Positions 1-9,300 of a stretch of 64,000 nucleotides of DNA are shown here, piece after piece; position 1 is the first letter of the stretch, and the number at the start of each line of letters is the position of its first letter. Both the position numbers and the translations under genes were made by a program. The notes below the pieces were generated by a model. The model searched no databases and was not told the DNA's origin. It saw only the letters and a list, made by a program, of their open reading frames with translations. The stretch lies in assembly GCF_032854445.1 (NCBI RefSeq), contig NC_088300.1, forward strand, positions 39,212,458-39,276,457. Direction: 5' to 3'. Origin of the DNA: Liolophura sinensis (taxonomy: Eukaryota; Mollusca; Polyplacophora; Chitonida; Chitonidae).

Positions 1-284
1 CGGTTCCACACTACTTAAAGCCATCGCCGTGACTGGTGAAGGGATTAACTGCGGGAAGACGGTTTCATTTCCCAACCCACAGTACAAAACCTTGCGCGCC
101 GACTATATAACGCACTTGACCGTGGCACTTTTAGACAAAGACGGCAAGTATATGAGTATGGTGGACGCAGCTGGTCCCAGGTCTGTGTACTTGTCTTTAA
201 GCGACTTGGCAGATGTGTCGGAGTTCGAACTTCAAGGCCAGGAAGGTAAAATCTACGCCTTCCAGTTTCAGTGGCAAGTACAAC
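1..284 (+). pseudogene. C-terminal part of a conserved Polinton protein, copy A
   Basis: This is the 3' end of the gene seen more fully at 36171-36928. Relative to that copy it has lost two bases at about 270, which removes the normal stop. The reading frame then runs through a poly-G tract at 300-314 straight into the next gene, giving one open frame from the window start to 991. I do not recognise a biochemical function. The gene is a recurrent Polinton neighbour next to the capsid block, so a virion role is possible but is inference. Confidence 0.6.
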
Positions 285-991
285 CGCTAAAAAGATTACG
301 GGGGGGGGGGGGGGAGGGGCAAGCAGAACCTGCCACGTTTGCTTCCCTTGAAGATGTCTCATCCACTGCAGAGCAAGAGCGCAGGAAGCCGTCTGAGGTG
401 AATGAAGAACAAAATCTCTCATTAATTCGCTTTGAAAACCGCTTTGTTCTTACCAGAGCTCGCGACCCCGATTGGTTGATAGATGTGAAGGTGACCCCGA
501 TGTCGGTCCAGGCCACTATGGCCGATGTGAAAAACGTTTTCAACTCCGGAACCTATTTCGTGTCGTACGTACCAGCCGGCAGCTGTTATCTAGATTGGGA
601 CAGAAGAGGCCGCTTCGTACTAATGTCGGGGCTGGGAGAGCCCGTGCGTCTTACCGCGCAAACCGATTTTAAGGCCGCACTACCACTAAACCCTGGATCT
701 ATGCTTATCTTCGACCTCATACTTGGCGCGGGCAGTCGCCGTTGCACTTTGATTACCGGGTTGAAAATAAGGTGGCCTGCGGAGCACGATGCAAAGGATC
801 TCAGACTTATGATCAAATTACCGGCCCAGGGCGACCCAGTCATCCGGAGCTCTCTCGAGGATATACGAGTCGTTACAGGGGGCGTTTTAAATCTCGATGC
901 AATCTATTTAGAGTTCGGCATATGCCTTCGCCGCTTTCATGTTAGTAGTCCCGATGACAATTTAGAGCTAACCGACGTTATTGATTCGTAG
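285..991 (+). CDS. Polinton hypothetical protein, longer allele (copy A)
   Basis: This open frame of about 200 residues follows a poly-G tract and ends at TAG 989-991. It corresponds to 36929-37579 but keeps 48 bp (16 codons, around 570-620) that copy B lacks, so this is the fuller version. There is no convincing ATG near its 5' end; the frame is open into the upstream gene, and the true start may have been lost in the G tract. The protein looks globular and beta-rich, with no membrane segment. I do not recognise a family. It sits between two conserved Polinton genes on the same strand. Confidence 0.55.
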
Positions 992-1001
992 GACGGACAA
1001 T

Positions 1002-1653
1002 ATGGGGCGACTGTACCCGACGATCACGGATAAAGACTCCTTGGCCCCGACCGCGTCGACGATTATGGTTGAAAACCCCTTGGCCCCGACCGCGCACGCC
1101 CATCGCCTGCAGTATATCAGCGAAACACAGAGGCAGCTTGAATCTGAGCGAGATCTCCGCCGGGCCTTGTACAAAAAGTACCGGCGTGGTGTCTTGGCCA
1201 CCGAGGCCCTTGATTCAGCCATGCTCACGGCCGGTTTGGGCCTAGGGGTTGCAGGCGTGGGGCTACTCACAACGATAATTGCAACCCCTGCTGTCTTGGC
1301 CATGGAAGCTGCGGCCCTAGCTTGCGGTGTCTTAAATGTCGCCAAAATTCGTTAGCCGCCGGCTTCACGCAAAGGCCAAGAAACATAACGATATACGGCT
1401 GTTGGCCGAGGCCAAACTTAACAGCATCCGTGCGCAGGTATCTAAGGCATTATCTGATGGTGTTATTTCAGACGTAGAGTTCAAGCAAATCGTTCAGGAG
1501 CTCAAGAACTACTCTGATCTGAAGCAGGAGATACGCGCCAAGTCTCGTGAGGTATTCAACACTGTAGAGATCGATGAAAGCACGAAAAAACACCTTATAG
1601 ATCGCGGCCGAAAACTAGTTCGGCAAGAGCTGAAAAACGCTCTTTCCGAATGA
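1002..1653 (+). pseudogene. Conserved Polinton hydrophobic/coiled-coil protein, copy A (frameshifted)
   Basis: Two overlapping open frames, 1002-1355 and 1336-1653, together make one conserved Polinton protein of about 215 residues. The first has a charged helical stretch (TQRQLESERDLRRALYKKYR) and then a long hydrophobic Gly/Ala-rich segment. The second is a charged alpha-helical C-terminus. A one-base frame change near 1340-1355 separates them, and the identical break is present in the other copy, so it predates the duplication. The start ATG at 1002 lies 10 bp after the upstream stop. Function unknown; the hydrophobic hairpin suggests a membrane-associated protein (inference). Confidence 0.65.
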
Positions 1654-2332
1654 TGTTCTGGGGGGGTGCCCAGGGGGAACTTGTTTGGAACCAGGGCCAC
1701 CCCCATGCTATGTCTCGAGAGCCCCGCGGTAAAAAAAATCTGCCCGGTGTGGGGCTCGAACCCATGGTCCAAAAAAGCAAAAGGCCTGGTTTATAGCTCA
1801 ACCTGTTACCAATTAATCACCACCCTAACGGCGGGCTCCGGATTTTTTTGCGCTAGCGACCCACCGTTAGGGGGGGTAATTGGCGCTGACACATCCCACC
1901 ACCATTGGGCCATCTACAACACCCCTTGGTAAGGTCTCTCTGCCTCCGAAACTGTCGAAAGTTACAGAGACTCCTTAGAAGTGCATAGAGCCCGGCGCTA
2001 TATGCAGGTAATGTATTCATATACTACATATACAGGAGACCAAATCCGGATTTGAGCTAACAAACATCCTGCATAAACACAATGTCTCCAATCCTCCTAA
2101 AAATACTGGCTCTGATCAAACAAGACACGCTGAAAAAGACTGTCGGATTTATTTTTCATAAAAACCCGTAGTTTAAGCCCTATCCTGGGGAGAAAATCAG
2201 CTGAATCATCCTGTTGTGCAACACATCTGGCCTACATATAGGCTATACGCCTTATCTGTTAAATGCCAACTAGGTCGCCTCATATCAATGTGTGTATGTA
2301 GGCTAGACTTATAAATAAGCGTGTACGCCTTG
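1654..2332. other. Non-coding right shoulder of Polinton, copy A
   Basis: About 680 bp lie between the last element gene and the terminal repeat, with no credible reading frame. The stretch holds a G/C-rich block, a T-arm-like motif GGGTTCGAGCCCC on the minus strand (about 1752-1764) and a stem-loop at 1823-1872. It then becomes AT-rich. Such a region could carry polyadenylation or packaging signals, but nothing decisive is visible. Confidence 0.6.
1823..1872. other. Stem-loop in Polinton 3' non-coding DNA, copy A
   Basis: CCCTAACGG at 1823-1831 is a perfect 9-bp complement of CCGTTAGGG at 1864-1872 across a 32-nt loop containing a T7 run. The stem is shorter by mismatch in copy B (38414-38463). 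Its role is unknown. Confidence 0.5.
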
Positions 2333-2563
2333 GCTGGGGAGGCGCCCAAGGGGGGGGCCTCTATTTGTTCTGGGGAGGGCCCCAAGAGGAGGGTGCGCCA
2401 GAACCTATAGTGTGTATACGCCTCGAGATGGGGCTGGGAGCCCCTATTTGCCAGGGGGAGGGTGTTTAGGGAATGGGGGGTTGGGAGCCTCTATTTGTTA
2501 TGGGGAGGGCCCCAAGGGGGGGGGGGGGGGGGGGGTGCCAGAACCTATACTCTGCATACTACT
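2333..2563 (+). repeat. Right terminal inverted repeat of Polinton, copy A
   Basis: This G-rich repeat of about 230 bp is the reverse complement of the left terminal repeat at 24527-24733. It ends in GCATACTACT, so the element begins AG and ends CT. Two direct sub-repeats inside it share CCTCTATTTGTT, GGGGAGGGCCCCAAG and CCAGAACCTATA. It has a long homopolymeric G run near 2515-2535. Confidence 0.85.
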
Positions 2564-3275
2564 CGAATCGTATATGCATGTTGGACGAAGCTATATGTGT
2601 AACTGATGATAGTAAGCTGATAATCTGTAACGAAGACAACTTCATAACAAGTGCTTTCTATGTTCACAGGTCACCTTGTATATAAAATGAGAGATTGCCA
2701 AGGTCACTAAAAAACAATCATGGAGGTTCCGACGAGAAGCACAATTGAAAGACTATGTGGATAGGCCTATAAACAGACTGGATCAGTTTTTTGGCCGCAA
2801 CTGTGAGCTTAGCATGAATTAATAATACGGATGAGAATGAAGCTGAAATGCCTTAGACTGTTTCCCATGACAATACTGTTGTCCATAAGAGGTTTTCAAA
2901 CGGAGTAATCCTCCCTTCCATACTCTAACTGTTCATGGCGGAGACAATAAGAGAAAACATAGTCTAATGTTTTTGAAGACCTCGGTGGTACTTGCCTTTC
3001 ACTAATATGGCGCCGGAAATTTCGCCAATAACACGTCAGAATCGTTTGTTTACGCGGGGCACGCTAGTTTCATCCACCTATAAAGCTGACAAATACCAAT
3101 CGACGTTGAACACTAAGCAAAAATCAAATGTAATCAGAGCTTATTTAATATTTAAAGTAATACAGTAGTCTTTTGTGCTTTTTAGAATGATATCGCATGT
3201 AGGTAAGACTCACATTCGAAAAGCTCTAGTTTTACAGCATCTGTAAGGCAGTGTATATTGATTTCTACTGCTCAG
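2564..3275. other. Host DNA right of Polinton, copy A
   Basis: This AT-rich host DNA begins with the target-duplication bases CGAAT (2564-2568). No gene, exon or repeat is recognised. It leads directly into a decayed fucosidase exon. Confidence 0.5.
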
Positions 3276-3407
3276 TTCTGGCCGGAACCTATTGATAAAA
3301 TATTGGCGCGACGGCGGACGGGCGAATTGTGTCGTTCTCTGAGGAGAGACTGCGTCAGATGGGGGTCTGGTTAAAGAGAGGCGATCTACAGGTTACACCA
3401 GTGCACT
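3276..3407 (+). pseudogene. Relic of fucosidase exon 7, copy A
   Basis: This stretch aligns with exon 7 of the intact gene downstream (15867-16037). It shares the acceptor region, the block GACGGGCGAATTGT and a following block reading GAGGAGAGRCTGCGTCAGAT, then continues to GCGATCTAC. The reading frame is lost: ATGAACATCGGT has become a form containing TGATAAA, and about 30 bp before the exon end are missing. It is far more divergent than the two duplicated genes are from each other, so it is an older fucosidase paralogue. Confidence 0.8.
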
Positions 3408-3521
3408 CCTTACTATTTATGTATTAAATTTGTCAACTTCAACATCAAAAATATATATGCCCTAACGTTCGCGTGGTACAATGCCATACCACCAGCTGCA
3501 GCTTGCAATTTTCTTTACAAT

Positions 3522-3790
3522 GGAGGGGCCTCCGTGGCTCAGTTGGTTAGCGCGCTAGCGCAGCGTAATGACCCAGGAGTCTCTCACCAATGCGGTCGCT
3601 GTGAGTTCAAGTCCAGCTCATGCTGGCTTCCTCTCCGGCCGTACGTGGGAAGGTCCGCCGGCAACCTGCGGATGGTCGTGGGTTTCCCTCGGGCTCTGCC
3701 CGGTTTCCACCCACCATAATGCTGGCCGCCGTCGTATAAGTGAAATATTCTTGAGTACGGCGTAAAACACCAATCAAATCAAATCAAATC
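3522..3790 (+). mobile_element. tRNA-derived SINE, copy A
   Basis: The head GGGGCCTCCGTGGCTCAGTTGG has a pol III A box (TGGCTCAGTTGG) and a B-box-like GAGTTCAAGTCC. The body is conserved in many copies across the window, and the tail reads TAAGTGAAATATTCTTGAG, then ACACCAATCAAAT with AAATC repeats. Imperfect 9-bp flanks (CTTTACAAT / CTCTACAAT) look like target duplications. It lies between the exon-7 and exon-8 relics. Confidence 0.85.
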
Positions 3791-4104
3791 TCTACAATAG
3801 ACTAAAATATCAACCTGACCACCATTTTTTGAGCTGTGGTTCCTGGAAATGAATACATAGCATTGTTAGCTCGGTAACCTCCAGGGAGGGTAGGAAGTAA
3901 CACTGGCCAAAATGATTGCAGTTTTATCCAAAACAGACAAAATCCTGATATATTTTAACCACGTGCAAACTAGCAGTTCAGGAATTTATAGTGTATCAAC
4001 AACCTAAAACGTCTGTGTGCCAGTATTACCCATTTAGTTTACTTTATAGTGCGAAGGCAAATCTTAGACCCAACTGCTTGAATTGCGCATATGTAACCTA
4101 CAGC

Positions 4105-4540
4105 AGTCCGGAATAGAATGACACGGTAACGCCAGGCGTATGGTACGGGTTAAATAACGCATTCAGTGGATTTTGTAGAGAAGAAAATCCATTGCATGCC
4201 TTGCAGCCATATATGTAATTTTCGCTCCAAATTTGTATACATTGCAGTAAAAATGGTTTAAAATCTGCTGGGTTTTAAAAACGCTTGCATATTTTTGAAA
4301 TTCAAGTACAATGCTCTAATCCACATGTATACCCCCAGTAAGGGCCTCACCGAGACTTACGTGTATGCAGATTTCTAAGACTGTCCTGAGACTCGTTACA
4401 TCCGGGGGCTATCAGCCTATCCGGGAACATCGTCCTGTAAGAAGTCTGGATCTGGAGGAATTGAAATCATAACCAATATACCATTATATAGATTTCCGTG
4501 TGTGTTAGCATGGGCTTTGAAATTCGAAAATCTTGCCTAA
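4105..4540 (+). pseudogene. Relics of fucosidase exon 7 end and exon 8, copy A
   Basis: At about 4105-4145 there is a second short match to the end of exon 7, including AATGACACGGT and GGCGTATGGTA. At 4378-4540 a stretch aligns with exon 8 of the intact gene: it encodes GGIEII and, after a gap, WALKFE, where the living enzyme has GGIEII and WVFRFE, and it ends at a TAA at the matching place. Internal stops make it non-functional. With the relic at 3276 it shows a degraded fucosidase 3' half directly upstream of the living gene. Confidence 0.75.
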
Positions 4541-6375
4541 GGCCGCAGAATTGCAGAAGTATCGAGACTGGAAATTCGCTTATGACCCAGGATTATATCA
4601 GGATTATGACACTGTATTTAATCGTTTTCTTATAACTTAATCAGCGCCATTCACTTAAATACTCTTTCAACCCACGTTTCTGCGGAAGTGTAGAGAGGTA
4701 TATTATATCGGGCCTGTCCGTTTCTGTATGTCACGCTTTGGATTCCCTGCAGTAACAGTACCAACGTTTGTCTGATTTTGATAAAATACAGGTTCCTTTC
4801 GTTGAACATCAGATCTGTGTATTCTGAATTAGTTTGCTTTGTATAATGTGTATTGTCAGACTCCTTTAGGTTCACCAGAATAAAAATTAAGATGATTTTG
4901 TGACAGTGTTGGTTTCAGTGATTAGGGCGACCGCTTCTTATCGGTTGGAAGGATCAAGTGGTGTTACGGTTTCTGCCATTGTTTGCCAAATTTTATGTAC
5001 AGCAGAGGTACTTCGGCATCATGTCTTTGTACTTCGGCATCATGTCTTTGTACTTCCGCATCATGTCTTTGTCCAGATCTACCTACAGGGAGGCCATATG
5101 ACATCTATGCATGTGTCACATCTCGTTTTTCGTTAGCACGTATTAGGTGAAATAAGTGCCGCTGTATGACTGCTCTTGTTAAATGTTTCCCATGTTGTCT
5201 CTTCAGAGAAAGGGAAATTGAAAATTGTTTGGTGTCCCCGGAGTTTTACGCTCGCAGCATTTAGTGTACGAGAGTACATGTATAGGCTGATGCGTCATCT
5301 GTTAACTGTAACATATAAACCTGTGAAAAATAATTTGTGTAAAATATAGTGAAGTCTGTCTAAGCAATGAACAGCATTTGTTTATATGGCCAAAGAAATG
5401 ACAGTGGTGTACATACTCATTTAATAATCACAGGGTTTTGCTTCGTATTTGGCGAGGTGTGCATGATTTTCTCTGATATACATGTACATCTCTTGTCTTA
5501 GATGTCATAGCTAAATGTTTATCTATAGAAAACAAATAATCAGTATTTCACGTACATGTATGTATATACATTGTGTGAAAAGCTTATCTTCATGATCTTC
5601 ATCTTCCACTCTGAGGCACAACTGTTTTTTGTGGCCTACATGTAATTTTCTCAACAAGGTATAGCGGTGTAAAATGTTCAAAGTCAAGTGAAAACTACGT
5701 GCAAATAAGGGCTGAATAAAATATAACTGAAATGTTAACAATAGATGTTTTGTAACTTTAAAATTATAATATTTCAAAGTGAAAGAGTTTGGAACTGAAG
5801 GATAATTGGAGCTAACAATTCACATTTTGGAATATATTTCCGCATTTCTTTGTTCACATCTTTATATTTATACTTATATTTTCTTGCTTGTGTGAGTTTA
5901 CTAGTCATAGCACATGGGAACACCTGCCTGGAATTGATGGCTGAAACGAATGTGGCTACGCGCCGACAAATTATTTGATGCCAAGCTGTACGTAGTATAC
6001 TGAGGCCAGCAAGGGAAGTACAGAGGTGTTCAAGGTAAGCTTATGGAACAAGACAGGGCTGTGAGAAACCTACAGAGCTAATCATTACCTTACCTTACCT
6101 TACCATAGCAGGCCTACCATAAGTACACACAAGTAGGCTATAATAGCATGTCCTGACTCCAAATGGTCAGGACTGCACATTCTTACTCTACTTGCAGACA
6201 TTCAGGTATCGGCGTAATTAAAATGTCCGTAACTTGATACAAAATGTTGGTATTACATGGTGGTCCCTGTCCCTCATCACGTGCTGTCAAGTCACATGAC
6301 CACCTACTTGCCGGGACAAGGAAGAAATTTTTTATTTTATTTTTGTTTGATCAGTACGTATATCGGAAATCAAGA
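4541..6375. other. Upstream region of fucosidase gene A
   Basis: This is AT-rich DNA between the pseudogene relic and the start codon. It contains a 21-bp VNTR at 5009-5071 and a short ACCTT repeat at about 6085-6103. No TATA box can be assigned with confidence. An in-frame upstream ATG exists at 6244 but would bury the signal peptide. Confidence 0.5.
5009..5071. repeat. 21-bp tandem repeat, three units (copy A)
   Basis: The unit TACTTCGGCATCATGTCTTT plus G occurs three times; the third has CCGC for CGGC. Copy B has four units at 41592-41675, so the array has changed since the duplication. Confidence 0.85.
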
Positions 6376-9300
6376 ATGAATATATTGTTTGTGGTGGAGG
6401 TATTTCTCCTCGTGGCTGTGGTAAAGTGTCAGTACAAACCAACGTGGGAATCTCTAGATGCTCGGCCGCTGCCGGCCTGGTACGACGAGGCCAAGTTCGG
6501 AATATTTATACACTGGGGAGTCTTTTCGGTGCCCAGTTTTCGATCTGAATGGTTCTGGTGGGACTGGCAGGGAGTAAACGATTCTGACGTTGTAGCGTTT
6601 ATGAAAAGTAATTATCCTCCTACATTCACGTATCCTGATTTTGCTCCGACATTTAAGGCTGAGTTTTTCAACCCGGAACAGTGGGCAGATGTAATACAGG
6701 CGTCCGGAGCAAGGTAAACTTAGTTCATTTGATCAAAAGTGTTGTAAGAGTTCTGTCCCTTGTTAGCTACTGCGTTGTACTTGGGAGTATTATATACAGT
6801 ATAGTCCAAGGTTGTACTCATGATGTCCTTGTGCACGTCCTCATGGCACCAAGATTGGACTGATTTTCCCAACACGAGCGTTCAGTACCTCAAATAACAT
6901 TAACTATTTTGTAAACTAACTTCCGTTAAAATCATTTACTAATAGGAAATAGGCAAGGCGTAAGGCCGAACGTAGTGTGTCGGTATAGGCCTATTTTTTC
7001 AATTAAATTAAACGTTGAGGCCAACAGTTTATGATATTTACCTGCCTCAAGTAGTCATTGAATTCAAAAACCTGGTATGTCAATTCCGCAAAGCACTTTA
7101 CAGAAACTAAATGAGCTGTTGAACGGCAGCACAGGCCGATTTCTGGTGTGGACTGAAGAGAGATGATTCTTTTCGACCATTTCTGAAATTAAGTTTCAAT
7201 GAATTTCAGGAGTTATATGCAGAAAACGCTATAAAGTGTATATCATGAGATAATGAAAATCAAAAGGGGGGCCTCCATGGCCGAGGAGGTTAGCACGCCA
7301 CAACAGCGCAATGACCCAGGAGACTCCCATCAACGCGGTCACTGTGAGTTCAAGTTCAGCTTATGCTGGCTTCCTCTCCTGAAGGAGACCCTGACAAGTT
7401 GCCAAGTCTCCAACATTCTTCAACCACTGTTTGATGTTATTTTCAATGACTGTAAAGTTTATGGAAGATTTTAAATAAGATCTCCACATCCAAAGTTCAG
7501 AACTTTACCAATTGAGCTGAGGTAAATTCCCTCAGAGTGTGTAAACTATGATCATTCGTACACACCTCCAGCTCTTAATAGATCAGACTTTGGGCGTATA
7601 AACTATCCTTACTACACAACTGAAGTCCAAATTGATCAGACTGGACACTGGATATTGAAAATATTGAAAAATGGGCTCTGCCTTCAACCTCACCTTGCTA
7701 CGTTCGGTAATATGCCAAGTTCTAAACATACACTGAGGAGGTGGAATATTTTTTTTTAACCCTAGTTCAGTTAAATAAACGTTGATGTCTATTTTCAACA
7801 ATTTCTGATATTTTCTGGCATCAGTGTTTAATTATTGAACTGAAAAATACCGTCTGCCCTTTCTGCAAAGTGTTTGCGGAATGAAGTGGGCCTTTAAATG
7901 CACTCTATAGCTGCAACACAGTTCCCCATTATGAACATAGGCCTATACCAGTCAGTTTTTTAATTTTTTGCCAATGCCATATCTACAGTCCAATAACAGA
8001 TGATCTGAGGCATGTAGTATTTTTAAACTCATGACTGAACTGTCTGATCCATTGAGCTTGCTGAATCATTTGATTATACGGCAAAGAACTCACAGTTGTT
8101 CGAATCAGGAGTTTTGTAGTTTTGTCGGTACCAAATCCACTGGCGAGTTCCAGGAAATTCTACGCTCTTTAGCCTTGTGTTGTAAATTTTGTAACCTCAG
8201 CAAATAAGAGTGACAACTTTTGTAAGTCAACTTACCATACTCTCTGGTTAAACTCCTTTTTGATGTACTTCATTTATTGTACCGGTACTTGAATACATTA
8301 TCTTATAAATGGGAGTTTGGTTGATCAAGGGATCTGGAAAGCACATTTTGGACCACAAAATAAACACTAATTATGATCCCAAAGTAAATAAATTGTTCCT
8401 GTATATACACGTAGGTATGTAGTGCTGACCAGCAAACACCACGAAGGGTTTACGAACTGGCCATCCAAAGTATCCTGGAATTGGAACTCGATGGATACAG
8501 GACCTCACCGAGACTTGGTTGGTAAGTGTGCCCTGTGTCGGAAGAGTTGGCAAGTCTGCCCCGTGTCTGTAAGTCTGTGTCATGTGGGAAGAGTGGGTAT
8601 GTATCTGGATGGTAAATCTGCACTGTGTGGGAAGAGCTTGTGTATATGTGGAGGGTAAGTCTGCCCCGTGTCTGTAAGTCTGTGTCATGTTGGAAGAGTG
8701 GTTATGAATCCGGAGGGTAAGTCTGCCCCGTGTTGGAAGAGTTGGCAAGTCTGCCCCGTGTCTGTAAGTCTGTGTCATGTGGGAAGAGTGGGTATGTATC
8801 TGGATGGTAAGTTTGCACTTTGTGGGAAGAGCTTGTGTATATATGGAGAGTAAGTCTGCCCCGTGTCTGAAAGTCTGTGTCATGTTGAAAGAGTTGGTAT
8901 GTATCAGGAGGGTAAATCTGCACTGTGTGGGAAGAGCTTGTGTATATGTGGAGAGTAAGTCTGCCCCGTGTCTTTAAGTCTGTGTCATGTTGGAAGAGTG
9001 GGTATGTATCAGGAGGGTAAATCTGCACTGTGTGGGAAGAGCTTGTGTATATGTGGAGAGTAAGTCTGCCCCGCATCTGTAAGTCTGTGTCATTTTGGAA
9101 GAGTGGGTATGTATCCGGAGGGTAAGTCTGCCCGAGTCAGAAGAGTTGGCAAGTCTGCCCCGTGTCTGTAAGCCTGTGTCATGTGGGAAGAGTGGGTATG
9201 TATCTGGATGGTAAGTCTGCCCTGTGTGGGAAGAACTCGTGTATATGTGGAGGGTAAGTCTGCCCTGTGTCTGCAGGTCTGTGTCATATGGGAAGAGGTG

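Larger units (their letters stand above)
1..2563 (+). mobile_element. Right end of a Polinton/Maverick, copy A
   Basis: This is the right-hand part of a second copy of the element at 24527-39149, cut by the window edge. It matches 36637-39149 and ends in the same terminal inverted repeat at the same host junction (CGAAT at 2564-2568). It holds the end of one element gene, one further reading frame and a two-frame gene, then about 680 bp of non-coding DNA and the right terminal repeat. It arose by duplication of the host segment. Confidence 0.9.

Noticed and set aside
1741-1830. tRNA gene on the minus strand in the Polinton shoulder
   Set aside because: A T-arm-like GGGTTCGAGCCCC and a terminal GGGCA are present, but no matching acceptor strand, D arm or anticodon stem at the right spacing.
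4340-4375. Exon 2 relic (exact match CCTCACCGAGACTT)
   Set aside because: Only 14 bases match and exon 2 would be out of order; may be chance.
6244-6375. Upstream in-frame ATG at 6244 as fucosidase start
   Set aside because: It would place 44 residues before a typical signal peptide; Met at 6376 gives the expected secreted N-terminus.
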